From positions 696,656-760,655 of the forward strand of contig NZ_MKQR01000028.1 in assembly GCF_001940455.1 (NCBI RefSeq): a stretch of DNA of 64,000 bases. Direction: 5' to 3'. The stretch comes from Actinokineospora bangkokensis (GTDB lineage: Bacteria; Actinomycetota; Actinomycetes; Mycobacteriales; Pseudonocardiaceae). Under the pieces are notes generated by a model, which ran no database searches, had not been told where the DNA came from, and saw only the letters and a list, made by a program, of their open reading frames with translations. Below are positions 18,645 through 27,037 of this stretch, in pieces. The position numbers were made by a program, and so were the translations under genes. Position 1 is the stretch's first letter. Each line of letters starts with the position of its first letter.

Positions 18645-19463
18645 GGCGTTGACCCCTTCGTCCTTGGCCAGTTCGTCCTGGGCCAGCTGCTCGGCCACCG
18701 ACAGCTTGCGCGGCCGGGGCTGGGCCAGCGAGCCGCCGGGCTGCACCTCGCGCCAGCTGAAGTAGAGGAACCCGATCAGCGCCATCGCCCCGAACGCGAT
18801 CCACTGGAGCGCGTAGGAGAAGAACGGCCCCGTCTCCAGCTGCGGCAGCGGCAGCGCCGCCAGCACCCCGGGCGACCCGTCCTCCAGCGCGAAGTACCCG
18901 GGCCGGATCGCCAGCCCCGCGGCCGCCGCCACCGCCCGCGAGTCCACCGCGTACACCTGCAGGTGCCCGTCCCGGCCGTCCCGGAACGCCTGCCGCCCGC
19001 TCGGGTCCCGCTCGTCGACGTGCACCCGGGCCGTGACCTCCACCTGCCCGCGCGGCGCGTCGGCGTAGTCCGGCACGTCCCCGTTCACCGGCCGCACGTA
19101 CCCCCGGTCCACCAGCACGGTGTCCCCGTCCACCGTCCGGAACGGCGTCAACACCTCGAAGGCCGCATTGCCCTGCACGGTCCGCAACCGCGCCACCGCC
19201 TCGGCCTCCGCCAGGAACTCCCCCCGCATGGTGACCCGCCGCCACTCGGTCCCCTGGTCCGGCGCGGCCCCCCCGGGCAGCACCCGCGCCAGCGGGACCG
19301 GCGCCGCCCCCGTCGACGCCTCGATCGCGCTGTTCGTCGCCTCCCGCTCCGCGGCCCGCCCGAACTGCCAGGGTGCGAGCAGCCCGAAGCACGCCCCGGC
19401 GAACACCACCACGACGAACGCCAGCAGCAACCACCCGGGCCGCAGGAGCAACCTCAACCGCAC
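18642..19463 (-). CDS. SURF1 family cytochrome oxidase assembly protein
   Basis: 273-residue SURF1 protein, which helps insert heme into aa3-type cytochrome c oxidase. Two membrane helices are present, at the N-terminus (LLLAFVVVVFAGACFGLLAPWQF) and near the C-terminus (FFSYALQWIAFGAMALIGFLYF). They flank an extracytoplasmic domain with WRRVTMRGEF and VLVDRGYV, both typical. A charged cytoplasmic tail ends the protein. GTG 19463 places the first helix correctly; the open frame continues to 19502. No cytochrome oxidase genes are near. Confidence 0.9.
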   Translation of the reverse strand: MRLRLLLRPGWLLLAFVVVVFAGACFGLLAPWQFGRAAEREATNSAIEASTGAAPVPLARVLPGGAAPDQGTEWRRVTMRGEFLAEAEAVARLRTVQGNAAFEVLTPFRTVDGDTVLVDRGYVRPVNGDVPDYADAPRGQVEVTARVHVDERDPSGRQAFRDGRDGHLQVYAVDSRAVAAAAGLAIRPGYFALEDGSPGVLAALPLPQLETGPFFSYALQWIAFGAMALIGFLYFSWREVQPGGSLAQPRPRKLSVAEQLAQDELAKDEGVNA

Positions 19464-19797
19464 ACCCCCACGGTAAGCCCACCCGGCCCCGACCACCCCC
19501 ACCGCCCCAACTCGGCCCGCCCGCTCCCGTCAACGCTGCCGCACCTGCGCGCGGACGGGCCCTGGGCGGGGGAGGGCGGTGTGCCAACGCTTTCACCCGC
19601 TGCTGGTGGTCGCGGCGGCCGAGGTGCGCGTGGCTCGCGGACAGACCCATCGTGAGCACCGGCACACCTCCCTGGTGCAGGCGTGCGCCGGTGGTGAGAA
19701 CACCCTCCGCTTTCCCGCTTGTGCGCGGGGGTGCACCGCTTGTCGCGCGACCTGCGTCAACCCGGATCGCTCCTGCGCACTCCGGGGGCGTGAGCGC
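19464..19797. other. Gene-free stretch between fructosamine kinase and SURF1
   Basis: 334 bp with no convincing gene. A Cys-rich open frame on the plus strand (19579 onward) continues into antisense of the kinase gene and has no SD or family resemblance. The promoter of the minus-strand SURF1 gene should lie here, but I cannot place it. Confidence 0.5.
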
Positions 19798-20619
19798 TCA
19801 GCCCAGTGCCGCCCGCGCCGCGGCCGTCGCCTGCCGCGCGTAGCCACCTCCAAAGAGCACGACGTGCACCAGCAGGGGGAACAGCTGGTGCAGCGGCACC
19901 CGCTCCCGCCAGCCGTCTGCCAGGGGCCGGTGCTCGTCGTAGGCGGCCAGCACCACGTCCAGGTGCGGGCAGCCGAAGAGGGCGAGCATCGCCAGGTCCG
20001 ACTCCCGGTGCCCGCCGTGCGCCGCCGGGTCGATCAGCCACACCCGCTCGTGGCGGTCCCACAGCACGTTCCCGCTCCACAGGTCCCCGTGCAGCCGAGC
20101 GGGCGGCTCACCCGGCCCGGCCAGCTCGGCGATCCGGTCCAGCACCGCCTCGAACGGCCCCGCCGCCAGCAGCCCCCGGTCGACCGCCTCCCGCAGGTAG
20201 GGGCGGACCCTGTGCTCGGCGAACCACCCCGGCCACGCCGCCCCCGCCTCGTTGCGCATCGGCGCCAACCCGATCCACGCGTCGGCGGGCCCCTCCCCGA
20301 AAGCGCTTGCGCCCGTCGCGTGCAGGTCCGCCAACCCGCGCCCGAACCGCTCCGCCGCCACCCGCGACGGCCCACCCGGCTCCACCTGCTCGGTCACCAA
20401 CCACCGGTCGTCCACCGCGAGCACCTGCGGCACGGCCACGCACCCCGGCTCACCCAACCACCGCAACCCCCACGCCTCCGCCGCCACCCGCCCCGGCCCG
20501 TGCTTGGCCACGACGAACCCGCCGTCGTCCAGGTCCACCTCGAACACGTCGGCCCCGAGCGCGTGGGCACCGGTGGCGGCCACCCCCAACAACCCGGCCA
20601 CGGCCTTCCGCGCGTTCAC
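19798..20619 (-). CDS. Fructosamine kinase family protein
   Basis: 273-residue aminoglycoside-phosphotransferase-like kinase of the fructosamine-3-kinase family, expected to phosphorylate ketoamine (glycation) adducts so that they decompose. The catalytic loop reads RLHGDLWSGNVLWD, and the DPA motif of LIDPAAHGGHRESDLAM gives the metal-binding Asp. Start GTG 20619 overlaps the phosphatase stop by GTGA, so the two are coupled. Pairing of this kinase with a low-molecular-weight phosphatase is a recurrent actinobacterial arrangement and suggests a joint protein deglycation/repair role. Confidence 0.9.
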   Translation of the reverse strand: MNARKAVAGLLGVAATGAHALGADVFEVDLDDGGFVVAKHGPGRVAAEAWGLRWLGEPGCVAVPQVLAVDDRWLVTEQVEPGGPSRVAAERFGRGLADLHATGASAFGEGPADAWIGLAPMRNEAGAAWPGWFAEHRVRPYLREAVDRGLLAAGPFEAVLDRIAELAGPGEPPARLHGDLWSGNVLWDRHERVWLIDPAAHGGHRESDLAMLALFGCPHLDVVLAAYDEHRPLADGWRERVPLHQLFPLLVHVVLFGGGYARQATAAARAALG

Positions 20620-21086
20620 AGCCGCTCCCGCACCCACCCCAACAACCCGGGCACGGCGGCCTCCACCATCGCCAACACCTCGTCGAACCCCTCGTCCCCG
20701 CCGTAGTACGGGTCCGGCACGTCCCGGTCCTCCCCCGCGTCGGGATCGAAGTCCCGCAGCAACCGCACCCGGTCACCGCCCACCAACCGCCGCAACTCCC
20801 GCGCGTGCCCCGAGTCCAGCGCCACCAACAGGTCCGCGTCCAGGTGCTCCTCGTCCAACAACGCCGCCACGTGCTCCACCGGGTACCCCTCCCGCGCCAA
20901 CACCCGCACCGTCCGCTCGTCCGCCCCGTCCCCCACGTGCCACGACCCAGTCCCCGCACTGCTCACCTGGACAACCCCGGCCAACCCCGCCCGCCGCACG
21001 TGCTCCTCGAACACCAGCGCAGCCATCGGCGACCGGCAGATGTTCCCGGTGCACACGAAGCACACCCGCAAACCCGATTCCCGCAT
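20616..21086 (-). CDS. Low-molecular-weight protein-tyrosine phosphatase
   Basis: 156-residue LMW-PTP. The P-loop C12-x5-R18 reads CTGNICRS and the general acid is D125 in VPDPYYGG. It may act on phosphotyrosine or, as for some bacterial relatives, phosphoarginine. Pairing with fructosamine kinase also allows a small-molecule role. It is the first gene of a two-gene unit on the minus strand, with ATG 21086. Coding-strand base use in the pair is unusually G-rich. Confidence 0.93.
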   Translation of the reverse strand: MRESGLRVCFVCTGNICRSPMAALVFEEHVRRAGLAGVVQVSSAGTGSWHVGDGADERTVRVLAREGYPVEHVAALLDEEHLDADLLVALDSGHARELRRLVGGDRVRLLRDFDPDAGEDRDVPDPYYGGDEGFDEVLAMVEAAVPGLLGWVRERL

Positions 21087-21198
21087 GCGCGGAGTGTGCC
21101 CAACAACCGCCCCCCGCGAAAGCCGCTGCCAGCACCTGTGTCCCCCGCCTCAACCTGCACACCCCCTCACCTTGCCCCGCCGCCCCGATCCACCAGAA

Positions 21199-21221
21199 CT
21201 GTCGTTCTCCCGCCCTAAGCT
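21199..21221 (+). promoter_or_regulatory. RecA-NDp (PafBC)-like promoter, copy 1
   Basis: CTGTCGTTC, 8 bases, then TAAGCT. This follows the spacing of the LexA-independent DNA-damage promoter consensus (TTGTCRGTG-N8-TANNNT) with three mismatches in the upstream box. A short open frame (GTG 21265 to 21345, 26 codons) is the only thing directly downstream before copy 2. Confidence 0.45.
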
Positions 21222-21325
21222 CGACACCGCTGTCTTGGTTGGGCTTTCTCTTGGGGGGCTCCCGGTGAGCGCAGGACGAGGTTCACTCGAACAGGTTGTG
21301 GATAACTGCTTCGGAGGCTCCGGAA

Positions 21326-21348
21326 CTGTCGGTCCCCCCGATTAGGCT
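21326..21348 (+). promoter_or_regulatory. RecA-NDp (PafBC)-like promoter, copy 2
   Basis: CTGTCGGTC, 8 bases, then TAGGCT: seven of nine upstream-box positions match the consensus, the spacing is exact and the -10 is good. In mycobacteria such promoters are activated by PafBC after DNA damage. No intact gene follows for about 620 bp. Confidence 0.6.
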
Positions 21349-21494
21349 TGAGCAATAGGAACGGCGCGCGGGGGCGACCTCACTCCACCCGCGCCCCCGC
21401 CACCTCCTCCTCCACCGCACCCCCGCAGTCGACCACCCCTCCATCCCCGACCCAGCCGCCCGACCGGCCCACCCCGGCCCGACCGCCCACCCGG

Positions 21495-21543
21495 CCCGGC
21501 CGCAGGGCCCGGCCCGACCTGACCCGGCCGCAGGGCCCGGCCC
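21495..21543. repeat. Two 21-bp direct repeats
   Basis: Identical 21-bp units at 21495-21515 and 21523-21543, core CCGGCCGCAGGGCCCGGCC, offset by 28 bp. Each unit contains the palindrome GGGCCC. Confidence 0.7.
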
Positions 21544-21696
21544 GGCCCTGCCCGCTCCCGACCACAGCCGCGCCGACCGCGCCGCCGCCCGGTGCAAGCG
21601 AGCCGCGCGGGTTAGAAGCCCAGGCCGGGGCGGCGCCCCGCGCGCACGGCGAGAGCGGCCGGAGCGAGGATGGGGCCATGGCCAGCTTCGGGCCGC

Positions 21697-21755
21697 GGCT
21701 GGCTGGGGTGGGCCCCAGGCTGGCTGGGGTGGGCCCCAGGCTGGCTGGGGTGGGA
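21697..21755. repeat. 21-bp tandem repeat, 2.8 copies
   Basis: Units start at 21697, 21718 and 21739 and are identical. The third is cut short after GGGTGGGA. Each unit has GGGG and GGG runs (core CTGGGGTGGGCCCCA), so the array could form G-quadruplexes or hairpins. Being 21 bp, it also keeps frame, but no real gene is seen. Confidence 0.75.
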
Positions 21756-21954
21756 CAGGTAGCCGGTTGGGGCGAGTGCGGCAGGCGCGGGTGGTTGGTT
21801 GGCCGCTTGGGCGGCCTGGTCGGGCCGAGCCGGTCGGGCGGCTGGGTCGGGTCGTGAGTGGGCGGGTAGGGGATGGGATTGGCGTGCGGGTGGTTGGGCG
21901 CGGGGTGGGTGGGTGGTGGGGCCGGGGTGGGGGAAAGGCCTGATCAGGGGCACC

Positions 21955-21960
21955 TAGACT
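21955..21960 (+). promoter_or_regulatory. -10 box, probable leaderless promoter
   Basis: TAGACT ends 7 bases before ATG 21968 of the cobC-like gene. No SD is present, so transcription probably starts at the ATG. Confidence 0.5.
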
Positions 21961-21967
21961 CGCCCGA

Positions 21968-23038
21968 ATGGATGAGGTTGGCGGGCTGGGTGGGGTGTGG
22001 GGGTTGCGGCACCACGGGGATGTCGACGCGGAGCCGGGGTTGGTGGACTTCGCGGTGAACGTGCGGCCCGGGGGGCCGCCGGGGTGGTTGCGGGAGCGGT
22101 TGGTGGGGGCGTTGGGGCGGGTCGGGGCGTACCCGTCCGCGGGGGATGACCTGGGGGCTCGGGAGGTCGTGGCTGGGCGGTTCGGGCGGGGGGTGGATGA
22201 GGTGGTGGTGTTGAACGGGTCGGCGGAGGGGTTCGCGCTGTTGCCGAACCTGCGGCCGCGCAAGGCGGCGTTGGTGCACCCGTCGTTCACCGAGCCCGAG
22301 GTGGCGTTGCGGCAGGCGGGGGTGCCGGTGGAGCACGTGCTGCTGGATGCGGCGGACGGGTACGCGCTGCACCCCGGGCGGGTGCCGGAGGACGCGGACC
22401 TGGTGGTCGTCGGGAACCCGACGAACCCGACGTCGACGTTGCACCCGCGGGAGGTGGTGTTGGCGCTCGTGCGGCCGGGGCGGACGGTGGTGGTGGACGA
22501 GGCGTTCATGGACGCCGTGCCGGGGGAGCCCGAGTCCGTCGCCGCGGTGAGCGGGGTGGGGGTCCCCGGGCTGATGGTGTTCCGGAGCCTCACCAAGACC
22601 TGGGCGATCCCCGGCCTGCGCGCCGGGTACGCGCTGTCCGACCCGGGCACCCTCGCCCGCCTCACCTGGAACCGTCCACAGTGGCCTGTCGGCACGCTCG
22701 TCCTCGAAGCCGTCCGGGCCTGCGAGGAACCCCGGGCCGTCGCGGAGGCGCGAGCGGGGGCCGTCCGGCTCGACGAACACCGGGTCGAGTTGCAGAAGGC
22801 GCTGGCGGAGATCCCCGGTGTGCGCGTCGAAGGCGACCCCCGGGCACCGTTCCTGCTGCTCCGGGTGGACGACGGCGCCGGGCTGCGCGCGCACCTGCGG
22901 GGTGTGGGGATCGCCGTGCGGCGGGGCGATACGTTTCCCGGGCTCGGGCCCGATCACCTCCGGGTCGCGGTGCGGCCGCCTGGGGAGTTCGGGGTGTTGG
23001 TGGAGGCGGTTCGGGACTACCAGGAGGGGTTGTCGTGA
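21968..23038 (+). CDS. cobC: PLP-dependent CobC-like aminotransferase (Rv2231c-type)
   Basis: 356-residue fold-type I PLP enzyme of the histidinol-phosphate aminotransferase/CobC group, possibly the threonine-phosphate decarboxylase step that supplies aminopropanol phosphate for CobD, encoded 3 kb away. The PLP lysine lies in [15 protein letters not shown], and the Asn/Asp motifs VGNPTNPTS and VVVDEAFMD are present. It is first in a four-gene run with overlapping ends. Its first ~200 codons are unusually rich in GGG, CGG, GTG and TTG, whereas the later part has the local norm of C-ending codons. Confidence 0.85.
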   Translation: MDEVGGLGGVWGLRHHGDVDAEPGLVDFAVNVRPGGPPGWLRERLVGALGRVGAYPSAGDDLGAREVVAGRFGRGVDEVVVLNGSAEGFALLPNLRPRKAALVHPSFTEPEVALRQAGVPVEHVLLDAADGYALHPGRVPEDADLVVVGNPTNPTSTLHPREVVLALVRPGRTVVVDEAFMDAVPGEPESVAAVSGVGVPGLMVFRSLTKTWAIPGLRAGYALSDPGTLARLTWNRPQWPVGTLVLEAVRACEEPRAVAEARAGAVRLDEHRVELQKALAEIPGVRVEGDPRAPFLLLRVDDGAGLRAHLRGVGIAVRRGDTFPGLGPDHLRVAVRPPGEFGVLVEAVRDYQEGLS

Positions 23039-23874
23039 GCACTGTCGGTGACGCTGTGGCGGCTTTGGAGCGGGCCTACCCGCCGGAGTTGGCCGAGAGC
23101 TGGGACGCGGTGGGGCTCGTCTGCGGTGACCCCGCGGAGGTCGTCGACACGGTGCTGGTGTGCGTGGACCCGGTGGAGTCCACTGTGGAGGAAGCGGTGG
23201 AGCTCGGGGCGCAGTTGGTCGTCGCCCACCACCCGCTGCTGCTCAAGGGGGTGCACGGGGTCGGGGCGGACACGCAGAAGGGCAGGCTGGTGCACCGGAT
23301 GATCCGCAGCGGGGTCGCCCTGTTCTGCGCGCACACCAACGCCGACTCCGCCGACCCCGGGGTGTCCGACGCGTTGGCTGCGGCGTTGGGGCTCACCGTC
23401 ACCGGGCCGCTGGACCCGAAGGCGGACGGGCGGACGGGGATCGGGCGGGTGGGGGAGCTGGCGGAGGGCGAGCCGTTCTCGGCGTTCGTCGAGCGGGTGG
23501 CGGCGGCGCTGCCCGCGACGGCGTGGGGGGTGCGGGCGGCGGGGGACCCGGGGCGGTCGGTGCGGCGGGTGGCGGTGTCCGGGGGTGCCGGGGACTCCTA
23601 CCTCGGGGCCGCGACCGCGGCCGGGGTGGACGTGTTCGTCACCGCCGACCTGCGCCACCACCCGGCGGCGGAGCACCTGGCCCGGCCGGGGGCGCCCGCG
23701 CTGGTGGACGTGGCGCACTGGGCGAGCGAGTGGCCCTGGTGCGAGCAGGCGGCCTCCGTCCTGCGCTCGGCCCTCGGCGGTACGGTCGGGGTCGTCGTCT
23801 CCACGCGCCGCACCGATCCCTGGACCGCCCAGGTCGCCGGGGCGGTGTCCCGAACCGGGAGGTCCACCGGGTGA
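23035..23874 (+). CDS. Nif3-like dinuclear metal-center protein
   Basis: 279-residue Nif3/YbgI family protein (GTP cyclohydrolase 1 type 2 homolog), a hexameric protein with a two-metal site and no firmly assigned reaction. Metal-binding residues are seen in [20 protein letters not shown] and, near the C-terminus, [15 protein letters not shown], all conserved in the family. GTG 23035 overlaps the cobC stop by GTGA, and its own stop overlaps the next start by GTGA. The longer open frame from 22681 is a shadow of cobC. Confidence 0.92.
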   Translation: MSTVGDAVAALERAYPPELAESWDAVGLVCGDPAEVVDTVLVCVDPVESTVEEAVELGAQLVVAHHPLLLKGVHGVGADTQKGRLVHRMIRSGVALFCAHTNADSADPGVSDALAAALGLTVTGPLDPKADGRTGIGRVGELAEGEPFSAFVERVAAALPATAWGVRAAGDPGRSVRRVAVSGGAGDSYLGAATAAGVDVFVTADLRHHPAAEHLARPGAPALVDVAHWASEWPWCEQAASVLRSALGGTVGVVVSTRRTDPWTAQVAGAVSRTGRSTG

Positions 23875-24608
23875 AAGCCGAACCCGCCGCCCAGCGCCGC
23901 CTGCTCGACCTCGCCGAGGTCGACACCGAGCTCGCGCGCGTGCTGCACCGCCGCACGACCATGCCCGAGCTGGCCGAGATCGCCGCCGCCGAGCAGGCGG
24001 TGCGGGCCAAGGCCGACGCCAGGGTCGCGGTGCAGACCCAGCTCGACGACCTCGACCGCGAGGTGGCCAGGCAGGAGAAGGAGATCGACGCGGTGCGCGC
24101 CCGCACCGATCGCGACCGGGCGATGATGCAGAGCGGCAAGCTCGGCGCCAAGGCGCTGACCGACGTGGAGCACGAGCTGGGCACCCTCCAGCGCCGCCAG
24201 TCGGTGCTGGAGGACGACCTGCTGGAGCTGATGGAGCGCCGCGAGGCCGTCGAGATGGACGCGCAGCACGCCTCGGTGGAGCTGGCCAAGGCCGAGGAGG
24301 CGCTGGCCGGGGCCACCGCCCGCCGCGACGAGAACCTCAAGGACCTCGACACCCAGCAGGCCCGCCGCGACGCGGAGCGGGCCACGATCGTCCCCGGCCT
24401 GCCCGAGGGCCTGCTGGCCCTCTACGAGCGCAAGCGGGCGAGCCGGGGCACCGGGGCGGCGCTGCTGCGCGCCCGGCACTGCGGGGCGTGCAGGCTGGAG
24501 ATCGACCGGCGGGAGCTGAGCCGGATCAAGGAGACCGCCGCCGACGAGGTGGTCGAGCACGAGGAGTGCGGGGCGATCCTGGTGCGCACCGCCGAGTCCG
24601 GCCTCTGA
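23871..24608 (+). CDS. Coiled-coil C4 zinc-ribbon protein
   Basis: 245-residue protein with long coiled-coil helices (about residues 25-175, Glu/Arg/Ala heptads) and a C-terminal zinc ribbon: HCGAC, then EECGAIL. This is the widespread family typified by CT398 and mycobacterial Rv2229c. A nucleic-acid or flagellar/sigma-factor interaction role is proposed for relatives; none is proven for actinobacteria. GTG 23871 overlaps nif3 by four bases. The stop and the next ATG share one base (TGATG). Its conserved position between nif3 and the RNase H gene suggests a shared, still unknown task. Confidence 0.88.
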   Translation: MKAEPAAQRRLLDLAEVDTELARVLHRRTTMPELAEIAAAEQAVRAKADARVAVQTQLDDLDREVARQEKEIDAVRARTDRDRAMMQSGKLGAKALTDVEHELGTLQRRQSVLEDDLLELMERREAVEMDAQHASVELAKAEEALAGATARRDENLKDLDTQQARRDAERATIVPGLPEGLLALYERKRASRGTGAALLRARHCGACRLEIDRRELSRIKETAADEVVEHEECGAILVRTAESGL

Positions 24609-25711
24609 TGCGGGTCGCGGTCGAGGCCGACGGCGGGTCCCGGGGCAACCCGGGGCCCGCGGGCTACGGGGCCGTCGTCTTCGGCCCCACCGGCGCGGTC
24701 CTGGCCGAGCGCGCCGAGCCGATCGGGGTGGCCACCAACAACGTCGCTGAGTACCGGGGCCTGATCGCGGGGCTGCGGGCGGCCGCGGAGCTGGGGGCCG
24801 ACGAGGTCGACGTGCGGATGGACTCCAAGCTGGTCGTGGAGCAGATGGCCGGGCGCTGGCAGGTCAAGCACCCGGCGATGAAGCCGCTGGCCGCCGAGGC
24901 CAGGCAGCTGGCTGCCGGGTTCGCCGAGGTGACCTACAGCTGGGTGCCGCGGGCGAGCAACGCCCACGCCGACCGGTTGGCCAACTCCGCGATGGACGGC
25001 TCGCCGGTGGACTTCACCGCGGGCGCGGAGGTGGGCGAGCCCGCCCCCGCCGCCACGCGCACCTCGCCGTCGGGCTGGACCGGGGCGGTGGGGACGCCGA
25101 CGAAGCTGCTGCTGGTGCGCCACGGCCAGACGCCCATGTCGGTGGAGCGGCGCTACTCCGGCCGCGGCGACGTGCCGCTCACCCCGCTGGGCGAGGCGCA
25201 GGCCGCCGCCGCGGGCCGCCGGGTCGCCGGGCTCGACGGCGTGGACGCCTCGACCCCGGTGCTGACCTCGCCGCTGGGCCGCACCCGGCAGACCGCGCAG
25301 GCCATCGCCGCCGCCACCGGCGGCACCGTGCGGGTGCTCGACGACCTGGTGGAGACGGACTTCGGCACCTGGGAGGGGCTGACGTTCCGGGAGGCGGCGG
25401 CGCGCGACCCGGAGCTGCACGGGCGCTGGCTGTCGGACACGTCGGTGCCGCCGCCGGGCGGGGAGAGCTTCGACGCCGTGCACCGCCGGGTCGCCAGGGC
25501 GCGCGACGAGGTGCTGCGCGAGCACGGGGGGCGCACGGTGGTGCTGGTCAGCCACGTCACCCCGATCAAGACGCTGCTGCGCCTGGCCCTGGACGTGGGG
25601 CCCTCGATCCTGTTCCGCCTGCACCTGGACCTGGCGTCGCTGTCGATCGCGGAGTTCTACCCGGACGGCAACGCCTCGGTGCGCCTGGTCAACGACATCG
25701 CGCACCTCTGA
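24608..25711 (+). CDS. Bifunctional RNase H / histidine phosphatase (Rv2228c-type)
   Basis: 367-residue fusion. The N-terminal type I RNase H domain (1-130) has the catalytic set D8, E48, D72 and D122 within GGSRGNPG, NNVAEYRG, MDSKLVVEQM and NAHADRLAN. A linker (~135-163) joins it to a phosphoglycerate-mutase-like domain with the phospho-His motif LVRHGQT (H172) and a second His in LVSHVTPIK. In mycobacteria the equivalent protein combines RNase H with alpha-ribazole phosphatase (CobC) activity. The fusion therefore links R-loop/primer removal with the last steps of B12 synthesis, and it sits in the same cluster as the cobC-like gene. Confidence 0.94.
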   Translation: MRVAVEADGGSRGNPGPAGYGAVVFGPTGAVLAERAEPIGVATNNVAEYRGLIAGLRAAAELGADEVDVRMDSKLVVEQMAGRWQVKHPAMKPLAAEARQLAAGFAEVTYSWVPRASNAHADRLANSAMDGSPVDFTAGAEVGEPAPAATRTSPSGWTGAVGTPTKLLLVRHGQTPMSVERRYSGRGDVPLTPLGEAQAAAAGRRVAGLDGVDASTPVLTSPLGRTRQTAQAIAAATGGTVRVLDDLVETDFGTWEGLTFREAAARDPELHGRWLSDTSVPPPGGESFDAVHRRVARARDEVLREHGGRTVVLVSHVTPIKTLLRLALDVGPSILFRLHLDLASLSIAEFYPDGNASVRLVNDIAHL

Positions 25712-25717
25712 GCCCGC

Positions 25718-26950
25718 TCACAGGGCCAGCCACAGCGCGGTGGTGGCCCCGGCGAGCGCCAGCGGGGTGGTGGCCAGGCCCAGGGCGGTGAACTGGCCGA
25801 GCCGGGGCCGCACGCCCGCCCCGAGCAGCACCCGCCGCCAGAGCAGGGTGGCCAGCGAGCCCACGTAGGTCAGGTTCGGCCCGATGTTGACCCCGAGGAG
25901 CACCGCCAGCAGCGGCCCGGGGTGTCCCTGCACGACCGGCAGCAGGATCAGCGTGGCGGGCAGGTTGTTCACCAGGTTCGCGGCCACCGCGGCGATCCCG
26001 GCCACGGCGAGCAGCGCGGGCAGCGACGCCCCGGTCGGCAGCACCGCGTCCAGCAGGTCGCGGGCACCGTTGTCCGCGACGGCCTCGACCACCACCGCCA
26101 GCGCGGCGACGAACAGGCACAGCAGCGGCGCCGCGGCCGAGACGACCTGCCCGGGGGTGACCCGCCGCCGGGCCAGGGCGCGCCCGGCGAGCACCACCGC
26201 GGCGGCGACGGCCACGGCCACCGCGGGCACGTGCACCAGCGGCCCCGCGCAGAACCCCAGGAGCATCACCCCGAGCGCCACCAGGGCGAACACCGGCGCG
26301 TCGCCGGGCGGTTCTGCCGAGGGGGTGCCCGGCCGCAGGTCCGTGCGGAAGAACCACCAGAACACCGCGAACTCGACGGCGATCGCCACCAGCCACGGTC
26401 CGGCCATGAGCCCGGCGAAGGAGAGGAACCCCAGGCCGCTGGCGTTGAAGGCGAGCAGGTTGGTCAGGTTCGACACCGGCAGCAGCGTCGAGGCCGAGTT
26501 GGACAGGTGCGCGCAGGCGTAGGCGGGCGGGGTGGCCGAGACCCGCAGGTGGCGGGCGGTCACCAGCACGACGGGGGTCAGCAGCACGACGGTCGCGTCC
26601 AGGCTCAGCACCGCCGTGGTCCCGGCCGCGGCGGCGAACGTCAGCCCCAGCAGCCCGCGCGCCGACCCCCGGCAGGCCGCCCCGACCCGCGCCCCGAGCC
26701 ATCGGAAGACGCCCTCGGTGTCGGCCACGTGCGCGACCACCAGCACGGCGGCGAGGAACAGCAGCGTGTCGCCCAGTTCCACCACCCGCGCGAGGGCCGC
26801 CGCGGGCCCGACCAGGCCCAGTGCGAGGACCACCACGGCCCCCGGCACCGCGGCGACGGCCTCCGGCCACCCCCGGGGCCGCGCCACGGCGAACCCCAGG
26901 ACCAGCAACAACACCACCACGGCCGCGACCGTCCCGCCCACCCCGTGCAC
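25718..26950 (-). CDS. ArsB/SLC13-like ion transporter
   Basis: 410-residue polytopic membrane protein with about 11 hydrophobic segments. It resembles the ArsB/NhaD/SLC13 (ion transporter) superfamily. Supporting motifs are SLDATVVLLTPVVL and the second-half VNNLPATLILLPV, with HLSNSASTLLPVSNLTN between them. The substrate could be arsenite, an anion or a carboxylate; no ars genes are nearby, so arsenite is not favoured. The plus-strand end abuts the RNase H gene convergently, with only 6 bp between stops. Confidence 0.8.
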   Translation of the reverse strand: MHGVGGTVAAVVVLLLVLGFAVARPRGWPEAVAAVPGAVVVLALGLVGPAAALARVVELGDTLLFLAAVLVVAHVADTEGVFRWLGARVGAACRGSARGLLGLTFAAAAGTTAVLSLDATVVLLTPVVLVTARHLRVSATPPAYACAHLSNSASTLLPVSNLTNLLAFNASGLGFLSFAGLMAGPWLVAIAVEFAVFWWFFRTDLRPGTPSAEPPGDAPVFALVALGVMLLGFCAGPLVHVPAVAVAVAAAVVLAGRALARRRVTPGQVVSAAAPLLCLFVAALAVVVEAVADNGARDLLDAVLPTGASLPALLAVAGIAAVAANLVNNLPATLILLPVVQGHPGPLLAVLLGVNIGPNLTYVGSLATLLWRRVLLGAGVRPRLGQFTALGLATTPLALAGATTALWLAL

Positions 26951-27037
26951 AGGGGGAACGGTAGCCCGCCGGCCGCGCTCGAACCGCGCGAGGCGGGCCC
27001 CGGGGAGGGGCGGGCGGGGGAGATCAGGCAGGGAGGG

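Larger units (their letters stand above)
21087..21967. other. 881-bp gene-free intergenic region
   Basis: Divergent gap between the phosphatase and cobC-like genes. Neither strand has a credible gene. Frames here are low-complexity Pro/Arg/Thr or Gly/Trp sequence. Instead it holds two RecA-NDp-type promoter matches, a pair of 21-bp GC-rich repeats, a triplicated 21-bp repeat, and a sharp switch from C-rich (to ~21600) to G-rich (from ~21690) sequence on the plus strand. A gene may have decayed here. Confidence 0.6.

Noticed and set aside
19579..19797. Cys-rich small protein on the plus strand
   Set aside because: No SD or known pattern, and the frame continues as antisense to the fructosamine kinase gene.
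21348..21857. 169-codon frame containing the 21-bp tandem repeat
   Set aside because: Pro/Arg/Thr-rich without a domain, starts at TTG inside a -10 box, and 21-bp units keep frame by chance.
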